DNA of 64,000 bases from Kuschelorhynchus macadamiae (GCA_030620095.1 JAUTXW010002105.1:166501-230500); one strand, 5' to 3'; shown: positions 1-11,464, numbered from the stretch's first letter. Notes: generated by a model from the letters alone, not told the origin. Numbers and translations are program-made.

Positions 1-551
1 TAAGTCTTTTTCAATGTTACTTTTTTCAGGGACGACCTCGACCCTTTAAATTGCTTTTTTTAAATAACAAAATGATGCCCCATATATTTATTTATGATGG
101 TGTCTGAACCTGGCCACTTTCAAATCAAATATGCCGTAAAGGATATACCTTACAAAAAATCTATTAAAATAAATTTCTCCAACGACCACTTACGAAACTG
201 ACAAAAACACACTGCTTCTAAATTAGAAACTTATCACACGCATAGTGAATAAAAAAACAAATTGTTAAAAAAAATGCTACCACAGCATTGTCATTCACAG
301 CGCTGACGTCATATATCTTTTCAACACTATAGTGTGAAATGAAAATATATAATTCGGGTCCTAGACAAATAGGTTATATTACTCCACAAAATTTTGGTTT
401 TCAAATTCGAAGGGTTTCTGTACTCGCCCGTGCTAAATACTTCGTTACCACATTCTACCCGCTGACAAGTTCAAGAGTTGTTTATAAGAGTATAATTTTT
501 TTAAGGAACTTTTTTGTTTTTTTTTTAATTTTCTTTGTTGACTTGTGTAAG
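1..551. repeat. Left flank of PAL element, first copy of a duplicated locus
   Basis: This sequence matches 25836-26386 almost base for base at a constant offset of 25835. Differences seen include a G/C change in the ttttggtttt stretch and small homopolymer changes. It lies outside the PAL terminal repeat and target duplication, so the whole locus, not only the element, is present twice. It probably continues left of the window. No credible gene; the open frames here are short and low in complexity. Confidence 0.85.
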
Positions 552-557
552 TACAAT
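552..557. other. 6-bp target site duplication TACAAT, left side of PAL copy 1
   Basis: TACAAT directly precedes the terminal AGTAGATATC. The same six bases flank both ends of PAL copy 2 (26387-26392 and 42736-42741). Six-base duplications are typical of Polinton/Maverick integration. The partner on the right side of copy 1 is not in the window. Confidence 0.75.
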
Positions 558-870
558 AGTAGATATCAAATACAAGAACTAGTTCACCCCCCACCACTAC
601 TCCTGACCTTGAGAGCCCAGGTGTGCTGTGTAGTTTGGCCTTGAGGCGATGTGACGTCATATGACCTTGAGCGCGCATCACGCGGCTTCGAGGCCATGTG
701 ACGTCACATGACCTTGAGCGTGCACCAAACTTTTCGTTCTTTGATTTGGGAGCCCAGGTGTGCTGTATCGTTTGGCCTTGAGGATTTTTAACATCATATA
801 ACCTTGGGCGTGTATAAAACTTTTCGTCGTTGCATATTGTTTGGCCTTGGGGGTGTGCGACGACAGAGGG
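558..870. promoter_or_regulatory. PAL terminal repeat with CRE/nuclear-receptor site array
   Basis: The first 126 bases match the virus end at 11465-11590 except for two adjacent bases. Monomeric nuclear-receptor half-sites (TGACCTTGA or TGGCCTTGA, fitting the FTZ-F1/SF-1/ERR consensus on the other strand) lie at 604-612, 636-644, 662-670, 709-717 and 773-781. Full CREs (TGACGTCA) lie at 652-659 and 699-706. Each CRE is followed after exactly two bases by TGACCTTGA. Sites are read from sequence; activity is inferred. Confidence 0.65.
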
Positions 871-977
871 TCTCGAGTGTTAAAAGCTATTAAAGCCAGG
901 TATTCTACCCATAAAATTGAAGAGAGGCACTCTGTGCGGTCACAAGGGATTTCATCATTAAGTTAATGTTTGGTATA

Positions 978-2165
978 TTCTTTCTCGGGCACTAATACCG
1001 GCAGGTCATTATTTAAATTTGGGTGTTTAGAATAAACAAAATTTGGAAATATTTACTTAAGACATTTTAATAATTATTGTATCAAATAGGGATGTAAAAA
1101 TTAAATGTACCAAGCAATAGCGGATCAATATTTAAATTTGGGTGTTTAGAATAAACAAAGTTTAGAAATATTTGCTTAATTTGGTATTATTTTCTTCTTT
1201 TAAATTTGGGTGTTTTAGAATAATTAAAAGTTAACGTTTGACGTATTCTTTCTCGGGCACTAATACTGGCAGATCATTATTTAAATTTGTGTGTTTAGAA
1301 TAAACAAAATTTAGAAATATTTACTTAAGACATTTTAATAATTATTGTATCAAATAGGGATGTAAAAAATTAAATGTACCAAGCAATAGCGGATCAATAT
1401 TTAAATTTAGGTGTTTAGAATAAACAAAGTTTAGAAATATTTGCTTAATTTGGTATTATTTTCTTCTTTTAAATTTGGGTGTTTTAGAATAATTAAAAGT
1501 TAACGTTTGACGTATTCTTTCTCGGGCACTAATACTGGCAGATCATTATTTAAATTTGTGTGTTTAGAATAAACAAAATTTAGAAATATTTACTTAAGAC
1601 ATTTTAATAATTATTGTATCAAATAGGGATGTAAAAAATTAAATGTACCAAGCAATAGCGGATCAATATTTAAATTTGGGTGTTTAGAATAAACAAAGTT
1701 TAGAAATATTTGCTTAATTTGGTATTATTTTCTTCTTTTAAATTTGGGTGTTTTAGAATAATTAAAAGTTAACGTTTGACATATTCTTTCTCGGGCACTA
1801 ATACTGGCAGATCATTATTTAAATTTGGGTGTTTAGAATAAACAAAATTTAGAAATATTTACTTAAGACATTTTAATAATTATTGTATCAAATAGGGATG
1901 TAAAAAATTAAATGTACCAAGCAATAGCAGAGCAATATTTAAATTTGTGTGTTTAGAATAAACAAAATTTAGAAATATTTATTTAGAATAAACAAAATTT
2001 AGAAATGTTTACTTAAAACATTTTAATAATTATTTTATCAAATAGGGATGTAAAAATTAATTGTAGCAAGCAATAGCGGATCAATATTTAAATTTGGGTG
2101 TTTAGAATAAAACAAAGTTTAGAAATATTTGTTTAATTTGGTATTATTGTCTTCTTTTAAATAAA
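978..2165. repeat. Tandem array, 269-bp unit, about four copies
   Basis: The landmark ctcgggcact recurs at 983, 1252, 1521 and 1790, a period of 269 bp. The unit is built from variants of atttaaatttgggtgtttagaataaacaaa (a motif of about 30 bases, shown here only in part as tttaaatttgggtgttt). The virus has a single related block at about 12157-12345, directly after its first gene. The array therefore looks like an amplified piece of the virus left end. Confidence 0.8.
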
Positions 2166-2212
2166 ACTCAATATGTCTTCATAAAACAACGCATTATTAA
2201 TACAAAATACAA

Positions 2213-2213
<1 letters not shown>

Positions 2214-2261
<48 letters not shown>
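2214..2261. repeat. (AAT)n microsatellite
   Basis: About 16 AAT units just downstream of the acidic-protein stop. It is shorter in the left arm of copy 2 and present as (TTA)n in its right arm. Confidence 0.95.
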
Positions 2262-2273
2262 TATTCTAAATAC

Positions 2274-2528
2274 CTATTCTAACATGCTTGTATCGTTTAA
2301 TATTAATATATAACCATCATCTTGCGGTATATAGATGGGTGATGGATTGCCCCCATCATCATTACACCCATTGCCCCCATTAGTCAGATCCCCATTGCCC
2401 CCATTAGTCAGATGGCTGTCCAAACCAACTTGTGCATTATCCACATAAACATTGCCCCCATCAACTGGAGGATTGTCCTCCTCTGAATCTGTGTCGGACT
2501 CATCGCCCATATGTTCTAATGTCATCAT
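2274..2528 (-). CDS. Small acidic Gly/Asn-rich protein of PAL (84 aa)
   Basis: Not recognised. The protein starts with two methionines (MMTLEHMGDESDTDSEEDN), so either ATG may be used. The first 20 residues carry a D/E/S cluster, typical of an exposed acidic or casein-kinase-target segment. The middle repeats LTNGGNGDLTNGGNG and the C terminus is hydrophobic/acidic. An identical protein is encoded in the left arm of copy 2, while the right-arm version is broken. A polypyrimidine stretch ending in AG sits just upstream (about 2550 on this strand), so it could be a downstream exon. No transmembrane segment or known domain is visible. It may be a real small gene of the element, but a chance frame cannot be excluded. 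Confidence 0.45.
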   Translation of the reverse strand: MMTLEHMGDESDTDSEEDNPPVDGGNVYVDNAQVGLDSHLTNGGNGDLTNGGNGCNDDGGNPSPIYIPQDDGYILILNDTSMLE

Positions 2529-2989
2529 ATCATTGATGGTGTGCTAGAACAATATAATAGAAATTACAATCAAATTTAATTATGTCATAATCATCTAATT
2601 ATCTTATTAATAGATGCGTAGCGTGACACAAAGGGGTAGATTATACTAAAAGTTGTACCATTGCTGTAAAAATACGTTTTATTTGGTGGAACATAAATAT
2701 TTTTCTTAAATCAAACCAGTTTCACACTATGATAAAAAAGAAAGGTTTTGTAGTAAATTAAAATTTCACAGAAATGTATCACAAAACAATTCGCTACACA
2801 TTTCCTTTCTACATTTCAATTGTGTGGGGAATGTGGTATCATCCATACATTCTTACACTACTACTACTAAAACAATTGATTTAAAAAATTAGGTCTTGGA
2901 GATTTTTCTTCAAAATAAAGCATCAAGCTATGGACTTTTGACATAAACTAACAAGCAAAAAAATGCAATAATAAAAGAAAAACATTTAT
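2529..2989. other. Arm sequence without a gene
   Basis: AT-rich PAL arm with no domain-like frame. It holds the first copies of short modules repeated further inward, for example the aggtcttggaga block at about 2890 and 3300. Confidence 0.6.
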
Positions 2990-5900
2990 TATACAGGGTC
3001 TTTCCTAATAAGTGTCCGATATTTACAGGATAATTCCTCCAAAAGTTCCCAAAGAAAAAATAAAATCTCATTTTTTCTTCAAAATAAAGCATCAAGCTAG
3101 GGACTTTTGACAGCAAAAAAAATGCAATAATAAAAGAAAAACATAAGTTGGTTGTGGAATTATAGTTAATTTTGCTTGCGGTCACCTATCCACATAAACA
3201 ATATAAAAAATTATTTCCTTTCTACGTTTCAATTGTGTGGGGAATGTGGTATCCTCCATACATTCTTACGCTACTACTAAAACAATTGATTTAAAAAATT
3301 AGGTCTTGGAGATAATAAGTAAACAAAGTGACATATCAGCTATAATAGAAATTCGTTTATTATACAGGGTCTTTCCTAATAAGGTAGAAATTAAGGTTAT
3401 GTATTTTTTAGCAAATGTATGTCCTCAGCAAACAGCGTCTTGTGCAGCTGTTGGTTCAGATTATTTTATGAAATTTTAACCACAAGTTAAGAAGACTACC
3501 TCCTAACGATATACGGTGCCGAGAAGATTCAAATTTATACATGGTGTCTCAGATCATTGGACATTTTATAAAATTTTCAATTCGCAATATCCAAGTTTTT
3601 TAAATGGATCACCCTGTATTTGATATTTTTTTCTGAAAGAGGCTTAAAAATCTTTGTTATTATCAAACTTTTGGACTGGAGTAAGTTTGGTTAAATCACA
3701 ATATTTTCACCCAAAGAATCTGCAGTTATGCTGTGTCCCTTTAATTAGCGAACACCCTGTATAATAATTAACCTGTCCTATATATTTTTTTTCTGAAGGA
3801 GGCTTAAAGTACCTATCCACTGATATATACATGCCCTATATCTAAATCTAATAGTTAATGAAATACATAGAAATATATGAAAATTTACAACTAATTAATG
3901 CTGACTATAATGTAAAGCCTTAAATCTATAAAGATAATTAAAAGAACGCTTCAAGGATTTTTAATTTTCCAATATCCAAGTTAATTGGGTCATATATGTA
4001 TATATACAGGGTGTTCAGCTAAGGGTGGTTTTCGGCCATATCTCCGAAAGTATTTGCCCTAAGTTATTGGGGAAAAAATCGAATAAGTAAATCGCCAAAA
4101 ATAAAAAAGCTGGAAAATTATTTTCGACGCGCAACAACAACCGTAAAAATAAAAAACACGGTTTTTTTAAATAGTTCCAATTAATCCTTATCGAAATTAT
4201 TTTTTGTGATCTAATAATTCCGCATTATACAGGGTTTTTCCTAATAAGGTAGAAATTAAAGTTATGTATTTTTTAGCAAATGTATGTCCTCAGCAAACAG
4301 CGTCTTGTGCAGCTGTTGGTTCAGATCATTTTATGAAATTTTAACCACATGTTAAGAAGACTACCTCCTAACGATATATGGTGCCGAGAAGATTCAAATT
4401 TATACAAGGTGTCTCAGATCATTGGACATTTTATAAAATTTTCAATTCGCAATATCCAAGTTTTTTAAATGGATCACCCGGTATTTGATATTTTTTTCTG
4501 AAAGAGGTTTAAAGTACCTATTATCGGGAAAAAATCGAATAAGTAAATCGCCAAAAATAAAAAAGCTGGAAAATTATTTTCGACGCGCAACAACAACCGT
4601 AAAATAAAAAACACGGTTTTTTTAAATAGCTCCAATTAATCCATATCGAAAGTATTTTTTGTGATCTAATAATTCCGCAGAATAATAGTCCCAAGTCTGT
4701 ATAAAGTGAGGTAAAGCAAAATATACTATAATAAGAATTTTCTTATTATGATTAAAAGCTAATATTTTTTATCAGTGGGAAAACAGGTTATTTTGAAGTA
4801 ACTAAAAAATGAAGAGAGATATCAAAACGCGGTTTTCTCCAGAATTTAGGTAATTTTTCCCTCTTTAAACTAACTCTGTTGAAAGCATACTGTTCCGTTT
4901 GGTTTTTTCGAGAAAATCTCTAAAAATTGAATTTTGTTTAAACAACGCCCTCTAGTAGGTGTACCAACAACTATCGAGCGTCAAAAATGACAACAATTAT
5001 AAGAGCATTAAATGCTCTTTCAAACAAATACCCACTTGAATACCATTAAATAAAAGATGTAGGAGGCAGAGCACTTTGAAAATTGATTTATTTATTATCT
5101 TCCCCCACCCTTATTATCGGAAATATGGCAAATCGCCTTAAACAAAACTGACGCAGATTTGGTTGGAGTTTTTGTTGCTCTTATTAAAATGTTACCTCAT
5201 ATTGGGTATTTTCGAATAAAAAGTTGTTTTTTTATTTTCTATTGCAGGTACGCCGTCTTGTGGTAGTTTTACAAACTTGGAAATATTTTCCAACAATTTC
5301 TCTTGGCCACTTTAGTAACGAAAAAATTTTTTTTTGGGAGGCTGTAGCATCCATAGTCCGAGAAAAGCTACCCAGCCACCCTTAGTGGGACACCCTGTAT
5401 ATACATATATGACCAAACTAAAAAAACTTGGATATTGCAAAATTAAAATCCTTAAAGCGTTCTTTTAATTATCTTCATAGATTTAAGGCTTTACATTATA
5501 GGCAGCATTAATTAGTTGAAACTTTCCATATAATTCTAGATATTTCGTTAACTATTAGATTTAGGTATAGAACATGTATATATCATTGATAGGTATTTTA
5601 AAACTCTTTCAGAAAAAATATCAAATACAGGGTGATCCATTTAAAAAACTTGGATATTGCGAATTGAAAATTTTGAAAATATGATCTGAGACACCCGGTA
5701 TAATTTTAAAACTCCTAACCATCATAGATCGTTAGAAGGTAGTCTTCTTAACTTGTGGTTAAAATTTCATTAAATAATCTGAACTATCAACTGCACAAGA
5801 CGCTGTTTGCTGAGGACATAAATTTGCTAAAAAAATACATAACCTTAATTCCTGTCTAAATGACACAAAATTTGAATAAGAAGTTCTTATAAAAGTTACC

Positions 5901-6112
5901 TTTATTTCTTTCAGGGAATCTAAAAATGTAAAAATATACAGGGTGTTCCATTTAAAATTCAGGGTTTGAAGTCGGTACAGCACTTTTCGAATACCCTGTA
6001 TTAATAAAACTTAAAAAATTTAAAAAATTCATTAAAACCAAGAAATATTTTTACCTAAAGTATCTGCAGTTATGCTGTGTGCCAGTAATTAGCGGACACC
6101 CTGTATAAATAT
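2990..6112. repeat. Cluster of TACAGGGT/ACCCTGTA-bounded repeat modules
   Basis: Several modules begin or end with tacagggt or accctgta. One about 300-bp module (from tacagggtctttcctaata to ctgaaagaggctt) occurs at about 3363-3650 and 4210-4515, and in inverted form at about 5590-5850. Another pair of about 150 bp (ttattggggaaaaaatcga and the bases after it) lies at 4064 and 4525. The inversions inside the arm predict additional local hairpins. Such ends are frequent in insect repeats; I cannot assign a family. No gene. Confidence 0.7.
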
Positions 6113-7310
6113 TTTTTAAGATATTTATTTAAATTTTAAAGAGGAATTTTTGCTTTCTTTTTTGTATTTTACCACATTTATCGCTATTAAATATGTGAGG
6201 ATAAATATGCATTCCAAAAAAAAAGCAATACAACTGAGCGATATTATTTAAAATGTTGGAGTGGTTCGGGCTGTTATAAACATTTCAATAATTAAAAAAA
6301 AGCAATACAACTGAGCGATATTATTTAAAATGTTGGAGTGGTTCGGGCTATTATAAACCTTTCAATAATTAAATTGTATGGGGTCCTTAATTTCCTATGT
6401 TTTAAATAGAAAGTGTATTATAAAATGTCAACTAAAAGGCATTGGATAAAACGAAGTTAATATGTTTAAAAAATTGTGATTATTTGTCGGCAAATTGGAA
6501 TCATGATAGCAATTTCGTGGATATGGAGAAAAAAATGTTTATATTATGAAGAAAGTTTCTAAATAAAGAAATAATTGTACCTATTTTAAATAACTAAATC
6601 CAACTTTAATAATCCAAGACCGTTTAAAACTTACATAAATTTACACATACTGCACACATATTTTTGGAACGAAAATTTCCGAATGTTTAAAAGACGGTTA
6701 TACAATACTACATGATCACATTGGTTGGCTTTAAGATAAAACCAACGGTTATTTGAAAAATAGGATCGGTCTGCTATATACTTGCGTGGGCAGAGTTGCC
6801 GACTTTAGCGCGAAAACTATCGATTTTTCACACTTTTTCCTAATAACCAAAAGTGATAGTATTTGGATAGGGACAACTTTTTTATTTGAAACTTTTTTTT
6901 TCGCATCGTATTTTAATGCAATTAAAATTTTAATTTCAACACTTTTCTATTTTACATGCGAAATATGATAACACTATCTCTGCTGGCTACCGAGAAACCA
7001 TGTGATTACAAGCATTCTGGAACACTGTGTACATAAAATATGTTTAAAGAAAAAAATCCGCAAATATCTAATATCACAATATTTTTACAAAAAAAATGGC
7101 AGTTATGATAGGATCATGTGGATAATTAAAAATTCAATCTCTAAAAATTATTGTTAACAGCCTTAAACATGCATTAAAAATATCATCTGTTTGAGCCTAC
7201 ATAAAATACGGTTAAATAACTCATGTAGATATTTAAAAATTCAATCCCTAATTATTAATAATAGTCCTAATCTCTTATTATTATTAATAGTTCTAAGCAC
7301 GCATAAAATA
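6113..7310. other. PAL arm, no gene recognised
   Basis: AT-rich. A direct duplication of about 80 bp (agcaatacaactgagcgata and following) occurs at about 6226 and 6301. Open frames are short and low in complexity, although they recur in copy 2 because the whole arm does. Confidence 0.6.
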
Positions 7311-7453
7311 ACATCCGTTGAACTCACCTCTATATATGGGATATCCTGTGGGGATAGCTCTTTTACGATGATCTGACACATTTTTGACTAATATATATCT
7401 AAATCTATTTATCAATTTTTCGTGTGCTGGGTTTGAAGTTAAAACTAAAAATA

Positions 7454-7527
<74 letters not shown>

Positions 7528-8694
7528 TGATTTTAAGCCTTTAAAATCTAACGGTACTACTTTTAATGGTTTTGGTCATTTTAAAGAAGTTTTTTTGCCT
7601 ATTGAGATTTATGTGACAGCTATTTATTTATGGTAGGTCTATAAAACGGTCAGCCCTTTGGCGTTGCACAAACGAATACAAATATGAGTGCTTCTTGGAA
7701 GTCAAATACCAAATGTATTTTTAGTTGAAAAAATAAAAGCAGGATACAACAATTATTATACATACACTAATAATATGCATCCTTCGTTAAATGTTAATGT
7801 GTGATAGATGTCCCAATATGAATTTTAATATTTCTAGGTGTTGTAACAATATATAATACATAATATTTTTCTTTATCTTGAATAACCAAAATACCAAATT
7901 TAATTACTCGAAAGAAATACATCCAGTAAAATATAATCTCATTAAAATTTTTTCGAGTTTGTAAATTAAAACAAAAAAAACATGTTTGAACTAAATATCG
8001 TATTTCCGTGTGTTAAAATCTCTAATGTCTATGTTTAAAATAATGAAATTTTTATTGTGGGGAAATGCAATCTAATATTTTGTTTTATTACCTAACTAAA
8101 ATTATTTATATTATGTATAGTAAATAAGTTTTTTTTTCGGTTTTGTGATACTTAACTATTATATGCAAAAATCGGGCTATCTTGGTTCTACATAATGTAA
8201 AAAATTATGAATTGTATCACGAGCTTATAAATATGAATGTTTTTTTCCTCTGCATACCATACACGTAAAAAAAGGAAATACGAAGGTTTGAATAATTTCA
8301 CTGAAACGAAAAAAGAGTTTTCTTTGAATAAGGTTTTTTTCACACGACAATTTTTACGATTTTTTAATAAAATACATTATATATGTAAATATACCGTCAG
8401 AGATCAATTAGAAACTTGAATCGCTTTTAGGAAAATCTACAAACATTTTTCCCCAATATTTGGGAAATAACCTAAACAATTATTGAAAGTTTTATAATGT
8501 GTTTATTTATCACCATAAATAACCGATTTTCATACGACAATTTTTACGATTTTTAATAAAATACATTGGATATGTAAATATACCGTCAGAGATCAATTAG
8601 AAACTTGAATCGCTTTTAGGAAAATTATTATTTTTAGAAACAGAAGGGATATTTTTTAAATATTTTACAGCTTTTTATCTAGGAAACTGTTCAG
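7311..8694. repeat. Inner left arm, inverted partner of 10080-11464
   Basis: Starting at aacatccgttgaactcacct, this stretch is the reverse complement of the sequence ending at 11464. It includes a (TA)n tract at 7459-7523 that pairs with 11249-11315. It is part of the PAL palindrome. Frames rich in Tyr-Ile repeats here are products of the (TA)n tract and are not genes. Confidence 0.8.
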
Positions 8695-9066
8695 CACTAT
8701 GGTTTTCGGGGATGATTAACAAGAATATGCCACTATTATTGTATTTTTTTTTTGATGAGTTCTTTTTTCATACGACAATTTTTACGATTTTTAATAAAAT
8801 ACATTGGATATGTAAATATACCGTCAGAGATCAATTAGAAACTTGAATCGCTTTTAGGCTAGGAAACTGTTCAACGGAGCATCCTAAAATTTGACGCACT
8901 ATGGTTTTCGGGGATGATTAACAAGAATATGTCACTATTATTGTATTTTTTTTTTGATGAGTTCTTTTTTCATACGACAATTTTTACGATTTTTAATAAA
9001 ATACATTGGATATGTAAATATACCGTCAGAGATCAATTAGAAACTTGAATCGCTTTTAGGAAAATT
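8342..9066 (+). repeat. Four direct copies of a ~95-bp repeat next to the central gene
   Basis: Copies at about 8342-8435, 8531-8626, 8768-8858 and 8970-9066 share cgacaatttttacgattttt and ataccgtcagagatcaatta followed by gaatcgcttttagg. Two inverted copies lie on the other side of the central gene (about 10147-10243 and 10340-10434). The last direct copy abuts the 3' end of the central coding sequence. The same arrangement occurs in PAL copy 2. Confidence 0.8.
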
Positions 9067-9069
9067 GCC

Positions 9070-9804
9070 TTACCTGCATATGAACGAGAGACGTCGCTTA
9101 TACTTTTCCAGCCAAACCTCCCAGTCGCTAGCCTCTCTCGTAGACCGCGCGGCCTCTTCCCTACACCGCTCCAGCTGAGCCTCCAAGTCGCTAGCCTCTC
9201 TCGCAGACCGCGCGGCCTCTTCCCTACACCACACAGCCTCTCTCCTACACCGATCTATTTTGTCACACAATGTCGTCTTCAAATTGTCGACTCGAACCAT
9301 TTCCTCAAGGTCTTCAGCTTGGGAAAATGGTCCCAGATTAATTGGAAACACATCTTCGGGTTGGTCGTCGTCGGTAACAATTTTTTTTGGTGTCATCAAT
9401 TTCCGTTTCTTTATAATCCTTCTTCTTTGTTGGATTATAGGTGACACCGGCTCTCCCAACCCAGATGTTGATGGTTGTGGTTGACTGCTTTCCACCTTAT
9501 GTTTTTTACCTTGTGCCGCCCCCGAACCATTCATAAGGGCGTCCCTCAGTATTGAAGGTTTTGATGCCTCCTTTATTATTATATCGATAATTATATTCAC
9601 TGCGGGCTTCGGTTTTTCTTGTCGGTCTAATGGAAAGCAGCCACCGATTTTTTTGTTGTTGGCATCACCATACTCTGCTTCGAATGCGTCAGGTGTTAGA
9701 AGGCTTAAGTTTACAATATCGAAATTATTCTCGGCGAGTGAGTCAATACAGTCACCAAGAACCAAACTATTGACTGAACCACCAAATTCACTGAATGAAC
9801 TCAT
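9070..9804 (-). CDS. PAL central coiled-coil nuclear-type protein (244 aa)
   Basis: Not recognised as a known family. The first ATG (MSSFSEFGG) has an A-rich, Kozak-like context; the frame opens slightly earlier but without an ATG. The N-terminal third is mixed alpha-type sequence. The middle has a basic cluster (RRRIIKKRKLMTPKK) that could act as a nuclear localisation signal. The last 65 residues are a highly charged coiled coil with a duplicated CREEAARSxREASD motif. Compared with copy 2 it lacks four residues (MDET) and has one W/S change, so the frame has survived an in-frame indel. The coding sequence ends CAG|GTAAGG, where the stop TAA lies inside a strong splice-donor sequence; the protein could be a 5' exon. 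It is the only sizeable gene of PAL. Confidence 0.6.
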   Translation of the reverse strand: MSSFSEFGGSVNSLVLGDCIDSLAENNFDIVNLSLLTPDAFEAEYGDANNKKIGGCFPLDRQEKPKPAVNIIIDIIIKEASKPSILRDALMNGSGAAQGKKHKVESSQPQPSTSGLGEPVSPIIQQRRRIIKKRKLMTPKKIVTDDDQPEDVFPINLGPFSQAEDLEEMVRVDNLKTTLCDKIDRCRREAVWCREEAARSAREASDLEAQLERCREEAARSTREASDWEVWLEKYKRRLSFICR

Positions 9805-9819
9805 TTTTTTATATGTCAC

Positions 9820-11244
9820 GAAGTATTTTAAACTGACCTTTCAAACTGAACGATTGTTAGAGACTGATTGAATGTTTTAGATGGATATTATGCTGTACAC
9901 AAAATTTTGGGTTAAAACCATAAACCATAAAGTTGTAATTGGTTTTTACCTCTAGGCTATTTGCTGACCAGTTCCAATGCTGTAAAATTATACCCATCTA
10001 AAATAATATCTTTTATTACTCGGTTATTTATGGCGATAAATAAACACATTATAAAACTTTTAATTTTAGGATGCCCCGTTGAACAGTTTCCTAGATAAAA
10101 AGCTGTAAAATATTTAAAAAATATCCCTTCTGTTTCTAAAAATAATAATTTTCCTAAAAGCGATTCAAGTTTTTAATTGATCTCTGACGGTATATTTACA
10201 TATCCAATGTATTTTATTAAAAATCGTAAAAATTGTCATATGAAAATCGGTTATTTATGGTGATAAATAAACACATTATAAAACTTTCAATAATTGTTTA
10301 GGTTATTTCCCAAATATTGGGGAAAAATGTTTGTAGATTTTCCTAAAAGCGATTCAAGTTTCTAATTGATCTCTGACGGTATATTTACATATATAATGTA
10401 TTTTATTAAAAAATCGTAAAAATTGTCGTGTGAAAAAAACCTTATTCAAAGAAAACTCTTTTCGTTTTAGTGAAATTATTCAAACCTTCGTATTTCCTTT
10501 TTTTACGTGTATGGTATGCAGAGGAAAAAAAACATTCATATTTATAAGCTCGTGATACAATTCATAATTTTTTACATTATGTAGAACCAAGATAGCCCGA
10601 TTTTTGCATATAATAGTTAAGTATCACAAAACCGAAAAAAAAACTTATTTACTATACATAATATAAATAATTTTAGTTAGGTAATAAAACAAAAAATTAG
10701 ATTGCATTTCCCCACAATAAAAATTTCATTATTTTAAACATAGACATTAGAGATTTTAACACACGGAAATACGATATTTAGTTCAAACATGTTTTTTTTG
10801 TTTTAATTTACAAACTCGAAAAAATTTAAATGAGATTATATTTTACTGGATGTATTTCTGTCGACTAATTAAATTTGGTATTTTGGTTATTCAAGATAAA
10901 GAAAAATATTATGTATTATATATTGTTACAACATCTAGAAATATTAAAATTCATATTGGGACATCTATCACACATTAACATTTAACGAAGGATGCATATT
11001 ATTAGTGTATGTATAATAATTGTTGTATCCTGCTTTTATTTTTTCAACTAAAAATACATTTGGTATTTGACTTCCAAGAAGCACTCATATTTGTATTCGT
11101 TTGTGCAACGCCAAAGGGCTGACCGTTTTATAGACCTACCATAAATAAATAGCTGTCACATAAATCTCAATAGGCAAAAAAACTTCTTTAAAATGACCAA
11201 AACCATTAAAAGTAGTGCCGTTAGATTTTAAAGGCTTAAAATCA

Positions 11245-11320
<76 letters not shown>

Positions 11321-11464
11321 TATTTTTAGTTTTAACTTCAAACCCAGCACACGAAAAATTGATAAATAGATTTAGATATATATTAGTCAAAAATGTGTCA
11401 GATCATCGTAAAAGAGCTATCCCCACAGGATATCCCATATATAGAGGTGAGTTCAACGGATGTT
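9820..11464. repeat. Inner right arm of PAL copy 1
   Basis: From about 10080 this is the inverse of 7311-8694. 9820-10080 is unique spacer upstream of the central gene and probably holds its promoter; I see no clear TATA box. The arm is cut after gatgtt, where the virus terminal repeat begins. Confidence 0.75.
11459..11464. other. Probable left target site GATGTT of the virus insertion
   Basis: In the uninterrupted copy the sequence reads gatgtt-attttatgcg at 36291-36300. Here gatgtt is followed by the virus end AGTAGATATC. GATGTT is thus the expected 6-bp target duplication. The right-hand copy was not found. Confidence 0.5.

Larger units (their letters stand above)
558..11464. mobile_element. 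PAL element copy 1, truncated palindromic Polinton-type element
   Basis: Collinear with 26393 to 36296 of the complete copy. It contains the left arm, the central gene and the inner 1.4 kb of the right arm. It stops exactly where a virus terminal repeat begins at 11465; the outer 6.4 kb of the right arm is missing. Its left arm keeps about 1 kb (about 7240-8265) that copy 2 has lost, so this copy better shows the original arm. Coding content is one acidic protein and one coiled-coil protein, with no polymerase, integrase, ATPase or capsid gene. Confidence 0.85.

Noticed and set aside
978..2165. Regular repeats considered as a CRISPR array
   Set aside because: The 269-bp units have no short repeat/unique spacer structure, and the DNA is eukaryotic; they are ordinary tandem repeats.
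6753..6968. 71-aa frame repeated identically at 32359-32574
   Set aside because: Conserved only because the whole arm is duplicated; hydrophobic, low-complexity and without an ATG context or domain.
7424..7636. Frame rich in Tyr-Ile repeats (also near 11136-11466 and 35958-36182)
   Set aside because: It is translation of a (TA)n microsatellite joined to arm sequence; no codon or domain evidence.
2274..9070. 84-aa frame as the downstream exon of the central coiled-coil gene
   Set aside because: Joining the GTAAGG donor to the AG before the 84-aa frame gives an early stop because the phases differ.
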